Positions 1 to 9,915 of a stretch of 38,444 nucleotides of DNA are shown piece by piece (within the stretch, counting starts at the first letter, position 1; every line of letters begins with the position of its first letter). Source of the stretch: Rhizophagus sp. LPA8_4_AMF (taxonomy: Eukaryota; Glomeromycota; Glomeromycetes; Glomerales; Glomeraceae); the NCBI GenBank assembly GCA_021464525.1, contig JADRCO010000303.1:1-38444 (forward strand), written 5' to 3'. The notes under the pieces were generated by a model. That model had not been told where the DNA came from. It was given only the letters and a program-made list of their open reading frames with translations, and did no database searches. The position numbers and the translations under genes are program-made.

Positions 1-267
1 TTAAAGATTTTTTTATATATAAACTCAGATCTATAATTGTATAATTTGTAATAAATTTGAACTTATGTGATGATTTTGTATAAAACTTCTAATAAAATTA
101 GACGTATAAAGTTATATTATAATTTTGGATCTGGATCTGAGTTATATATGTATTCTTCAGGATTCTGTACAAACTATACATAATAGGAAAAAAATAGCAT
201 CTGTTTTCTATACTATGATAAAATAAAATACCATTTGATCACATGACTTTATTGCATGTTTTTACTA

Positions 268-479
268 CCCCAGCATCACCATAAAAAATTCACTTGAGTT
301 TTTGGCCCGCATTACGGAGTTATGCACTAACATGTGAAAGTGACCGAATAAGTTTTCACCTACTCGAAAAAAACTGTCTCAGATAAATATAAACAATGAA
401 AACGCGGAGGGGTATGACGGATGTGAAGAATAATTTACTCTGATCACGTGATAGTGAATTTTTTATGGTGATGCTGGGG
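268..479. repeat. Foldback element with 27-bp perfect inverted arms
   Basis: Positions 268-294 (starting CCCCAGCATCACC) are the exact reverse complement of 453-479, with 158 nt between the arms. No clear target-site duplication flanks the arms. The structure fits a short MITE-like element or its remnant about 125 nt upstream of the eIF2B gamma start. I found no other full copy in the window. Confidence 0.7.
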
Positions 480-529
480 AAAATGCCGGCATGTTTTAAA
501 CTCGATCGCCATCTTACTTTGTTCACGTG
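445..529. promoter_or_regulatory. Two CACGTG E-boxes before eIF2B gamma
   Basis: Palindromic CACGTG occurs at 445-450 (within ATCACGTGAT) and 524-529, about 155 and 75 nt before the ATG at 604. CACGTG is the core site of Cbf1/USF-type bHLH factors. Function here is inferred from position only. Confidence 0.4.
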
Positions 530-603
530 CTTGAACCTTTTTAAAAAGATTAGTATCCGAGAGATTATCGAATTTTTCCGATTAAATTTTTAACATAAAT
601 AAA

Positions 604-2708
604 ATGTTGCTGTTCGATTCAGATAAGAAACAAACGAAGCAAAAACTTCATGCTCGATATACTGAGTTTCAAGCTATCGTTCTGTGTGGTTATGGTAACA
701 GGTACCTGTTTTATTCCACCAAGTTATTCGAGTAGTTTTTGCTGGCCTTAACGAAAAAATGTATTATAGACTTTATCCACTTGCTGAGGATAACAATGTA
801 CCTAAGGCTTTGCTTCCTTTAGCCAACAAACCAATGTTACACTATGTTTTGGACTGGTTAGAAAGATCTGGAATTACCGGTATGTAAATTTCCAAAAAAT
901 TACCTTTCAATCGTTCGATTATATTAATATTTTGCATTAATTTTCAACAAGAATAGATGTAATGATTATTTCAGAATCAAGTGGGGAACATAAAATTGGA
1001 CATTATATTAAGGCTGTCTATGAAGGAAAATTGAAACCAATTTTAGAAGTGGTTAAAGAAGATGTAGGGACTGCTGATGTGTTGAGAACGATTAAAGATA
1101 AAATTAAGGTCTTTATTTTAATATCGTTGTTTGCTTGCATTTCTGTTGCAATAAATTAACTTTTATAATTATATATTCTTTATTAGAATGATTTCGTCGT
1201 GATTAGTTGCGATTTGATTCTTGATTTACCTCCTCACCAATTCTTGGATCTTCATCGTACTCGAGATCCTACTTTTACGGCACTTTATTATGAACCAAAT
1301 AAATCAGAGGGTAGTGGAGGAAGTGGTAATAATTATAAGGACGATAGTAAGTTTTTGTTTTTTTTTTGAATTATCTTTATTATTTGTTTAAATAGAAATT
1401 AATAATTTCTTATTGAAATTCAAAGAATCTAAACAATTTGTTGGAGTTGATATTAATCAATCACGTCTTATCTATGTCGCGTCTGGAGCTGATTTAGAAC
1501 AAGAATTTTCCTTGCGTATGTCACTATTGTGGAAGTGCGTACGTGTATTCCATTTTATGAAAAATAAGGATGATTAGCTGATGACTAACATATAGTAACC
1601 TATAGATTTCCGCGTGTAAATATTCATACAACTTTACAAGATTCTCATATTTACGTTTTTAAACGATGGGTAATCGATCTAATTGCGCAGAAAAAAACAA
1701 TTTCTAGTGTTCGAGAACATTTAGTCCCGTTACTTGTAAAATGTCAATATCAAAAAAAATTATTAGAAAGAGAAGGAATAGATAAATGTATGTACTCGAT
1801 GTTGCAAACTAAATTTTAAGTTAATTGAATTTAATTTTAATATTTTATTAATGGTCTTTAGTTATATTTGATTAAAGTGGCCAAATTACAAGAAAATCAC
1901 CAGAAAACTGCTCTTGAATACTCTGCTACATGGGATGAAAAAGATAACGAACCAGTTTACTGTCAAGTTTATATATATAATACTGGATTTTGTGGACGTG
2001 GAAACACTGTACCAAAATATTGTGATTTGAATCGCCATGTATGTTGAATTCTCAACAAATTTTAGAGTGTCGAGAGTCTTCAATCTCTAATGTAATTAAA
2101 CTTTATATCTAAAGATGACAAAGGTTAGCACCGAATCACGTGTTTCTCCATCAGCAGAAGTGAATGCAAAGACTCAAGTAAGTTAAAAGTTTTTGCATAT
2201 TTTTAAGACTAACCATTAAGTTGCTAATGATTATTTCATCTAATAATAAAGGTTGGTTCAGATTCACTTGTTGGTAATGATACTAAAATTGATGAGCGAA
2301 CTTCTATCAAACGGACAACTATCGGTTCACACTGCATTATTGGTAAAAATGTAAAGATTTCGAATTCTATACTAATGGATGATATTATCATAGAGGATAA
2401 GTAAGTATATTAGTTTGTTAATTAATAAGTCTTATTAATTATAAAGTTATTAGTTCTAATTCCTAAATCAATCTTATTAATAGCGTTAAATTAGACGGAT
2501 GTGTTGTTTGTAATAATGCTAAAATAATGGAAAAGTCCGTGTTGAAAGATTGTGAAGTTGGCGGTGGTTATGTTGTGGTAGCAGAAAGTACGTATCATTT
2601 TAATGTTTTTATTCTATGATTTACTACATTATTTGCTGATATAATTATACACATGTTTTAGCACAAGCCAAGAACGAACAACTTGTCGCATTCCGGGATT
2701 TGAGTTAA
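604..2708 (+). CDS. GCD1: Translation initiation factor eIF2B subunit gamma
   Basis: Catalytic-core subunit of eIF2B, the guanine nucleotide exchange factor that recycles eIF2-GDP in the cytosol. Eleven exons by splice signals and phase: 604-701, 770-879, 957-1108, 1187-1346, 1396-1534, 1606-1787, 1878-2038, 2115-2177, 2252-2400, 2484-2587, 2662-2708. They give 454 aa, against about 450 for the human subunit. An N-terminal nucleotidyltransferase-like fold is shown by FQAIVLCGYGNRLYPL, PKALLPLANKPMLHYVLDWL and NDFVVISCDLILD. The C-terminal half has left-handed beta-helix hexapeptide repeats (VGNDTKIDERTSIKRTTIGS, CIIGKNVKISNSILMDD). The usual AGGxGNR loop reads LCGYGNR, in line with the pseudo-transferase nature of this family. 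The acceptor of exon 7 at 1877 was chosen because it alone keeps the frame; a nearer AG at 1861 does not. Confidence 0.93.
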
Positions 2709-3114
2709 ATTTAATCACGTGATATAATCTAAATTTATAAATTCAATAAAATTGTTATCATGTTTACGTTGTTGCTAAAAATAAAAATTCTGTCACGAGT
2801 GGCGTATATAGTCGATCGAGATCGTCGCGCCAAATTTCTTAGGATTTGATCTTGGCTCAATAAATATCGGAAAAATCAATCCCAGTCTTATTTTGACTTA
2901 AACTAGTATATTAATGGATTCCCATTTAACTGATCACAAAATATTATGTTACCTAAATTTTTGTGTTTGAAACTCTTTATATCTCTTTATTTAAACATCG
3001 TTATACGGAACATTATTTCCAAGTTTTTTTTTTCTTTCTGCATTAGATGTTGAAAGTTTTAATATAACAAATTTTTCAAAGAAAAAAAAATATCGTTAAG
3101 AAAAATAAAGAATA
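2709..3114. other. Intergenic region between eIF2B gamma and the repeat membrane protein
   Basis: No gene seen. A CACGTG box lies at 2716-2721, right after the eIF2B gamma stop and about 395 nt before the next ATG. T- and A-rich tracts (3026-3035 and 3082-3090) precede the start at 3115. Confidence 0.5.
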
Positions 3115-4527
3115 ATGGAACACCAATATCCAGAGAAGGGGAATTATGACTATTCCCAGCAACAACAGTATCCTCCCAATTCCTCATTAACGACTGCTCC
3201 ATATCCAGGACCAGAACAACAAAGTCCTCCAACAATTATACCGGCAGAAAACCAGCAAACTTATACGTATTCTGATACCTATTCTCAGCAACAACAACAG
3301 CAATATCCTGCTCCTACAATGCCAGAAGCTAATCAAAATAATAATGAACAATCGATTTCGTATCCGCCATCCTATAATAACCAATACAATCTACCACCTG
3401 AGGCATCATATAATAATCAGTATAATCCACCACCTGAAGTATCTTATAATGACCAGTATAATCCACAATCTGAGGTATCTTATAATAATAATCAGTATAA
3501 TCTACAACCTGAAGCATCTTATAATAATAACCAGTATAATCCATCACCTGGGGCACCTTATTCTTATAATAATAATCAGTATAATCCACCACTTGAGGCG
3601 CTTGAGGCGTCTTATAATAACCAGTATATTTCGCAACCCGAACCATCTTATAACAATAACACGTATAGCTCACCACCACTGGAACCGACTTATAATACTT
3701 CATACAACTTACCACCACCGCAACAGACATCTTATAGTAATAATTCGTACAATTCACCATCGTATACTGTACCATCAAATCAACCACCAAATCAACCACC
3801 GTCTTATAATAATAATGTTTATTCTAGTTCTTCTTCAAATGCTTCTCCATATTTAACGAAACCATATTCTCGTACTCAAAATTATAATAACGCACAGCCA
3901 TCAAACGTCTCTCCGTCTTCAGCACAACCTTCAAATTATGATGATAAATCACCAAGACCTCCAAAAAATTATTCACCATCAAAACCTATAACAGGACCTG
4001 ATTATTCATCATCATATACGCCTCCACATGTGGTTGCTCCAAATCAATCAAGACCAGTACAGGATCGTTTACCACCCAATTATGGAGGAACAAAACGTCC
4101 GCGTCAAAATGACTGTGATTGTGCGGGTTGTTTTTCAATATGTGGTTGTATAAGGTGTACTTGTACTATAATTACTTTTATTTTCGCAGCACTTTTTATA
4201 GCTGCAGGTATTTTCTTAATTAGTTATTCAAAAATTTTACCAGGAAAATGTCAAGGTATTTGTGACCCTACAAATGGAGGTATACAAAATTCCGGCAATT
4301 TGCCAGGCAATGTTGACAATTCACTCGATAAAATTAACAATGAAATTAATAATGGTACCCAACAATGTTCTAGTTTATGTAAGGATAGTGTTTTTAAAGT
4401 TCTATTTTATGGTGGGATAGGGTTTATAGGTCTTGGTGCTATAATGGCTTTAACTCAAATTTTATGTATGTGTTGTAGAGTTGGTTCAAGTGGTGGAAGA
4501 GGTACAGGTTGTTGTTATTGTTGCTGA
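3115..4527 (+). CDS. Tyr/Asn/Pro-repeat protein with Cys-rich two-helix membrane C-terminus
   Basis: Single-exon ORF of 470 aa; I do not recognise a named family. Residues 1-330 are low complexity, rich in Y, N, Q, P and S, with about eight degenerate copies of a unit like SYNNNQYNPPPEA between about residues 80 and 200. There is no signal peptide at the start. From residue 333 the character changes: a cysteine cluster (CDCAGCFSICGCIRCTC), a first membrane helix (about 350-370), a loop with two CxxxC pairs (CQGIC and CSSLC), a second helix (about 428-452) and a Cys-rich tail ending CCYCC. The tail cysteines beside membrane helices suggest palmitoylation, and the loop cysteines suggest disulfides; both are inference. 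The disordered half could act as a prion-like or scaffold segment on the cytosolic side. Confidence 0.85.
   Translation: MEHQYPEKGNYDYSQQQQYPPNSSLTTAPYPGPEQQSPPTIIPAENQQTYTYSDTYSQQQQQQYPAPTMPEANQNNNEQSISYPPSYNNQYNLPPEASYNNQYNPPPEVSYNDQYNPQSEVSYNNNQYNLQPEASYNNNQYNPSPGAPYSYNNNQYNPPLEALEASYNNQYISQPEPSYNNNTYSSPPLEPTYNTSYNLPPPQQTSYSNNSYNSPSYTVPSNQPPNQPPSYNNNVYSSSSSNASPYLTKPYSRTQNYNNAQPSNVSPSSAQPSNYDDKSPRPPKNYSPSKPITGPDYSSSYTPPHVVAPNQSRPVQDRLPPNYGGTKRPRQNDCDCAGCFSICGCIRCTCTIITFIFAALFIAAGIFLISYSKILPGKCQGICDPTNGGIQNSGNLPGNVDNSLDKINNEINNGTQQCSSLCKDSVFKVLFYGGIGFIGLGAIMALTQILCMCCRVGSSGGRGTGCCYCC
3364..3700 (+). repeat. In-frame tandem repeats encoding YNNxQYNPPPEA-like units
   Basis: Degenerate 36-45 nt units (TCTTATAATAATAACCAGTA-like) repeat about eight times inside the 3115-4527 gene. 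Units vary by whole codons (one to three AAT codons), so the frame is kept. This fits expansion by slippage under coding constraint. Confidence 0.7.
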
Positions 4528-5806
4528 GAACAATTAATTGTTTATATGTCAAATTCGAATCCAAAAAGTTATATATATTTTTGTTTATTTATTTTTTGTT
4601 AAAAAAATTTTTTTTGAAAATTATTTATATTTCATTTATAAATGAAATAAATGAAAATATAATGAAACAAAATAAGAAAACGTAATAAATATTTAAAAGG
4701 AAAAACTACAATTTGTAATTTTATATTTAATTATATTATATATAATAATATATGTATACTATTATAATAATTTGTAAAAAAGCAACTATTGTATTGATCT
4801 GTTTAATTTTAGAATTAGGCCTAAGATTTATCATATCATAAGCAGAATAGGTTGTTTGTTAATTGGCCGATTTGTTTGTATTTAGTTTATTTATTAATTG
4901 TACAAGAAAAAATAAGCAAAATTTATAGCGAGATGCAGATCTAGATCATATTATTTCTAAAATATAATGATATTCAGTGTTCATTTGGAGTGAGGGAATC
5001 AAGAGCTTCAGAAAGCACTGACATAGAGGTGAATAAATTCGAGTTTACACTTGTATAATGCTAAAATCCAATAAATTAAATACATGCAAATCATAATAAG
5101 ATTGTTATTATTGATTTATATCATAAAGTAAAAAAATAATTGACTAATAAAAGAAAAATTCGGATGCCATGTCTAGTAGCAAAATCATTGCAAAAGATTT
5201 CTCAGTAAATAATTTAGCATTAAAAGAAATAAATCATTACCAATAAAATGAGTTGTAATTTTTATTGTAATTATTTTAGTAATTTAGATATTAATAAAAA
5301 GGCGGACACATCTACAATGCAAAACTAGATTTTTCATAATATTAAAATATTACAATTCACAAATAAATTTTGAATTGCCGTTTCTTGTAATAATCCATAT
5401 ATAGTAAATTAATACAAATAAAAATAAAATTACTATTAAAAAAAAAGCGTTTGGAGGAGAAGCAGCTATTTTTGCTTTGACTTGTTTGGTTATTCGTGGA
5501 AAAGGTTGACATTAATCGCACTACTCGGGATAATTTCTACTGTTTTCGAATCGGAAAGTTTGAATTAGTGCATAGAAATAAAAAAAATTATGTGCGCGTG
5601 ATAAATTTGAGGTAAATCTGCTAGATCCATTTCCCAAATTTCAACATTCCCATTAGAAGATTTAATATAGCCTAATAACTTAATTTCCTTTTTCTACATT
5701 AGGTTTGACCGGCAGAAAATCATGGCAAGGAAACCATGTGATAAAATATAATTAAACGAAGTTCCTGGATGATCGAATTGTTTATTGCAGTCTTTCTTCG
5801 AGAAGA
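4528..5806. other. Intergenic region with one possible decayed exon
   Basis: About 1.28 kb between the repeat membrane protein and the Dph6-like gene. It is A+T-rich, without an intact ORF above 60 codons. The only coding-like stretch is a WD-like fragment on the minus strand at 5565-5693, listed separately. Confidence 0.5.
5565..5693 (-). pseudogene. Possible decayed WD40-like exon
   Basis: On the minus strand a short open stretch bounded by stops reads KKEIKLLGYIKSSNGNVEIW then EMDLADLPQIYHAH. The GNVEIWEMD segment resembles the end of a WD40 blade (xxVxIWD). It has no start codon of its own, and no partner exons could be found between 4528 and 5806. It may be a gene remnant or chance. Confidence 0.25.
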
Positions 5807-6584
5807 ATGGATAAAAATACGATCGATTCAAACGATACTGAAGACAAAGAAGTTTGTCTCTCATTTACAGGTAAAATTATTAAACTTTGTATTAAAATAA
5901 GTTCAACCTAATATTAATTTTCATTTCTAAAAAAAAGGTGGCAAAGATAGTACATTAACATTACACTTAATATCCGCACAACCATCAAAATATAAAGTAA
6001 CATCCTTGATTACATTCACTCCTGCAACCACAAGACCGTTTTTAGCACATTCGCAATATTTAATATCACTTCAGGCGAAAGCACTTTCACTTCCTCATTC
6101 GTTTTTACCAGTAACACCACCATATTTGGAATCATATCGTTCTTTAATTATTTCTCGAAATGTACCATATTTAGCTACAGGTGATATATTAGATGTATGT
6201 AATCAATTTATGGATCGTGTAGTAGAAGATACTAATGTTAAATTACTTCGCCCATTATGGGAAAGAGACCGAAATGAATTAATGAACATAATATTTTTAA
6301 ATAATTTTGAAATATTAATTACTTGCGTTAATTTAAACAAAATCAATGAAAATATGGCTAGAAAAATGGTCGGCAGTATGTTGACAAGAGATCTATATGA
6401 AAATATTATTTTAAAACAAAATAATGTTGATGCATGTGGAGAAATGGGAGAATATCATAGTATGGTACTTGACGCTCCTTTATTTAAAAAGAAAATTATT
6501 ATAAAAAAAGGCGAACAAAAATTATCCGATGATGGAAATTTTTTATATTTTACAATTGATGACTGCGAAATAATCGATAAATAG
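5807..6584 (+). CDS. Dph6-like PP-loop ATPase (diphthine-ammonia ligase family), short form
   Basis: Two exons, 5807-5870 and 5938-6584, give 236 aa. The intron splits the PP-loop, which reads LSFTGGKDSTLTLH (about residues 18-31), the ATP pyrophosphatase signature of adenine-nucleotide alpha hydrolases. Further Dph6-family marks are LRPLWERDRNELM and the C-terminal CGEMGEYHSMVLDAPLFKKK (residues 188 onward; family form CGExGEYHTxVxDGPLF). Dph6 amidates diphthine on elongation factor 2 in the cytosol. Yeast Dph6 carries two extra C-terminal YjgF/RidA-like domains; this protein has none and has the length of the archaeal single-domain proteins. Whether it is the true Dph6 or a paralogue of unknown substrate cannot be settled here. 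The next gene on the same strand starts 117 nt after the stop. Confidence 0.82.
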
Positions 6585-6701
6585 AGGCACTGTAGACTGT
6601 AGTGTTACCGTTATACCGTATAACATGTGACCTGTGCAATCATAAAAAGAATAAATTTTAATTTCGTTTTTTATACTTTTTTATCTGTTAGAATTTTCAT
6701 C

Positions 6702-7457
6702 ATGTCATTTTATTTTGCTATAGTAGGCACAAAAGATAATCCTATTTATGAAGTAGAATTCGGTACTTCTGGAACAAAATCTGCTGGTCTTGACCCGAAT
6801 GCAAAGGTGATACTTTCGTGGAAATTCTTTACTAACGAAATCTTTGTTTAACTCTATACCAAATTCTTTTTCGTGCAAAATTATTTACTTAGTAGAAAGA
6901 TGAACATCGTCATTTAAATCAATTTATCATTCATTCTGCTTTGGATCTTGTAGAAGAATTACAATGGAATACTAATGCTATGTATGATATATAATTATTT
7001 ATTAAAAATTTTTACATGTGACGAATACTTAAATGTATTTTTTTATAGGTATCTTAAATCTGTAGACAAATTTAATGAATGGCATATTTCTGCTTTCATT
7101 TCGGCTGGAAGTATCCTTTTAAATTGTGATAATGTCGTAATTCTATAAATCATGTTAGTTTATTTATTTCTAAATGGTTAAATATTTATAGATATTAAGT
7201 TCATGTTATTACATGAATCTAAAAATGAAGATAGTATTAGAAATTTTTTTAATGAATGCATTGAGTCATACATAAAGGTACATATTTGGTAATTTGAAAA
7301 TTTAATATTTAAATATTGTTATGTTAACTTATATGGTTTTTTAATTATTATTTAAATAACTAAGATATTAATGAATCCATTCTATGAAATTAATTCTCCT
7401 ATCACCTCAATTGGGTTTGATACCAAAGTTCGTTATGCTGCTAAAAGATATTTGTAA
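6702..7457 (+). CDS. TRS20: TRAPP complex subunit 2 (sedlin/Trs20)
   Basis: Five exons, 6702-6806, 6896-6981, 7049-7110, 7192-7277 and 7365-7457, giving 143 aa (human TRAPPC2 has 140). The start [20 protein letters not shown], the middle [20 protein letters not shown] and [20 protein letters not shown], and the end [20 protein letters not shown] match the sedlin family along its full length. It is a longin-fold core or adaptor subunit of TRAPP complexes, which tether vesicles and act as Rab exchange factors between ER and Golgi. All four exon junctions keep frame with consensus GT...AG ends. Confidence 0.95.
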
Positions 7458-7800
7458 AAATCCAAGGATTTAATGTAATTTTAATATTTCATCTGATTTT
7501 TTATTAAATATTATTTAATATATATTTTTTTTTAAAATTTGTTCATTTTTTCCCAAATTATAATTCAGGTGAGAATATGAAAAATTTTACTTACCTCTAA
7601 AGAAATAAAAAAAAACTATTAAAAAGATTAACAAATGATTGAAAGACTAAATAAAATGTCATTCAATACTTATGGTGCTAAAGTAAGGACAATAGGGTAA
7701 TTTCGCTTAGGCAATTAATTAATTTATGCTGGAAGATAAAATTTTTTTTTTTTTTTTTTTAAAACAAAAAGATTAGAGTTTAATACGAAACTCACCTATC
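7458..7800. other. Convergent intergenic region
   Basis: Lies between the 3' ends of TRAPPC2 (+) and the RS-RRM gene (-). It is A+T-rich with a poly-T run near 7742-7760; AATAAA-like signals are present on both strands. No gene seen. Confidence 0.5.
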
Positions 7801-9590
7801 TTAGAGATCATCGTAAGCTATTATTTTACGTTTATGTCCTTGTGCTCTTGGATCTAACGGTGGTTGCGAAGGTGGAACTGGAACTAAAAATATGAAATCA
7901 ACTTTTAATTTAATCTTGTAGATTTCAATAAATATAATTTGATGAAAATACCTGTACTGTTAATTGTTGTAGCATATTGAGATGGACCATTCAAATATGG
8001 TGCTGTTTGAAATGAATATTGAATTCCGTATGTAATTTGTTTAATGTCATTCTGCTTAGCAGTTGCACCATCTATAAAGGAAAATAAATATATCAGGAAA
8101 TGTGTATTATAACTATTTGTCTTGTGGTACGTATATGATATATCAGTGATACACTATATATTTTAATCATAAGTAGCCAGTTGTAACTTGTAAAGTACTA
8201 GAAATCTATATAAAAAAACCTGCATCACTCCAAGGAACATTTCCGAACCCGTTTATATTTCTTTCTGGTCTTTTGGCACGATTTACTAAAAATCCACATG
8301 TAATTTAGCATTCAATGTTTAAGAAACTTAATTGCTTTTATTATTAATTAAATACCTTGTATATAGCCTGAACCTAACAATGTTCCGTCCATCTTACGAC
8401 GTGCTTCGGTCGCGTTTTCTTCGGTATCAAAATCAATGAAAGCGATACTGTGCGCATATTTAAAAAATAATAAATAAATAAAAATGTCATCAAAAACGAA
8501 ACAAAAAAATTAAATGATGTAGGACTCACCCTTTTTCAGAAACCATATTAATATTTTCTATATCACCGAATCGTTCAAAAGCCATATGTAATGCACGTTC
8601 AGTGACATCCTTAAGTTCACCGACGTATATTTTTTTGGTGTAAAACTCGGTGTCAATATATTTACTTGCTACTTTATATTGCTACAATATCAAAAAGGCT
8701 AATTAGCTACAATTATAATAAAAGATGGCTTAAACAATGAACAACAACATACATCTTCATAATTATTATTTGACCATCTCCTTCCTTCTGTTTCATTATT
8801 TCTATCCAACGACCGACGACGTCTTCTGCTGCTACTTCGCTTCCGCTCATACTCTTCCTCACTATCTGAAGAACGACGCGACCAATTTCTAGAACGTTTC
8901 CGATCTTTATACCTATTACCATCATCATAACGATAATGATCCTCTCGGTCACTATCTGAGTATCTGTTGTAACTAGATCTCCTCGGAACATATCGATCAT
9001 AATGAAGTTGACGGCCGTGGTCATTTCTTGGATGATAGTGACTTGAGCGGGAATCATAATAGTCATCAGATGAACGTCTCCGCGAGGAACGTCTGCTACT
9101 ATTATTATATCGCCGTGATTCAGATTTATAACGGTCATAGTCACTGTAATCGCTATGATCATGATCATCTTCACGTTGTCTACTATCACGTCTCAACATG
9201 CGACCGAACTCGTCTACTTCAACCTTTTCACTGTAATATTAAATTAGATTTATATAATATTTATAAGAAAATTAGCAATCGAATAAGTTAACATAAGGAA
9301 ATCATTTTAATCTTTTGTAAAGCAATCACAAACAGTGGTAATTTTTTAAAAAACTGACTTATCATTTTCTTCGGTTTTTTTTTTATTTTTTGTTTCTAAA
9401 CCATTATCTTGTTTATTTGTAGTGGTAAAACTTTCTTCTTTATCAGGTTTACCAGATTGTTGTGAGCCATTTCCTTCAGCCTAGCAAATAATTGCAAAAT
9501 AAGAACGTTAAAATTGGATCAGAAATACACAAGGATTAGAAAATTGACTATAATTAATAATAATGACGAAAGAAAACATACGACCACCAT
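7801..9590 (-). CDS. RS-domain RNA-binding protein with one RRM
   Basis: Eight exons (5' to 3' on the minus strand): 9590-9582, 9480-9359, 9230-8753, 8681-8530, 8447-8356, 8285-8220, 8071-7952, 7883-7801; 373 aa. The first exon is only 9 nt (Met-Val-Val). Residues about 45-200 form an Arg/Ser/Asp/Tyr-rich region (SSRRSSRRRSS, KRSSSRRRRRS), typical of splicing factors bound by SR-protein kinases. One RRM follows: RNP2 KKIYVGEL, then ERFGDIENINMVSEKGIAFI with RNP1-like KGIAFIDF, ending SGYIQVNRAKRP. A Pro/Gln-rich tail ends KRKIIAYDDL. A nuclear role in pre-mRNA splicing or processing is inferred from domain layout; I could not assign an orthologue (candidates: a Tra2-like or other SR-related protein). 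Confidence 0.82.
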
Positions 9591-9915
9591 TTTTTATGTA
9601 CGGCAATACTCCCGAAAAAAGAGGTTTGGGCTGGTGGGCGTTAACTTCAAAATAGAGTTGAAAAAAACAAAATAAAAGTAATATGAAAAAAATTTTTTTT
9701 TTAAAAAAAATCGACGTTTCACAAGAAAATGTTAAAGAAACATGTGCCCGACTTTTTAAATTTTAAACACGTAATTTTAAACGTAATTTGACGTAATAAA
9801 ACTAGAATTAGGAATAGTTCTTGACATTCACGCATAAATACTAAATTCAGGTTCAAAAAATTTTTTTCACCTATTCCTTAATTTTTTTGACGAGACTTTT
9901 TTTACATTCACAACC
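9591..9915. promoter_or_regulatory. Divergent promoter region shared by the RS-RRM and BAP31 genes
   Basis: Only 325 nt separate the two start codons (9590 minus, 9916 plus), so both promoters must lie here or overlap. No CACGTG or strong TATA box seen; long A and T runs are present. Confidence 0.5.

Larger units (their letters stand above)
1..603. other. Upstream intergenic region of the eIF2B gamma gene
   Basis: No ORF or RNA gene seen. It is A+T-rich and holds a perfect inverted repeat (268-294 with 453-479) and two CACGTG boxes (445-450, 524-529). The gene's ATG at 604 follows an AT-rich leader. Confidence 0.6.

Noticed and set aside
1862-1877. Alternative acceptor at 1861 in eIF2B gamma
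   Set aside because: It puts the upstream exon out of phase and runs into a stop; the AG at 1877 keeps frame and gives DKLAKLQEN.
3187-3856. Open frames on both strands overlapping the Tyr/Asn repeat gene
   Set aside because: The repeats create long shadow frames; only the frame starting at 3115 leads into the ordered Cys-rich membrane domain.
8713-9291. Other-frame ORFs over the RS-rich exon
   Set aside because: Shadows of the Arg/Ser codon bias; the RS frame joins the RRM exons with correct phase.
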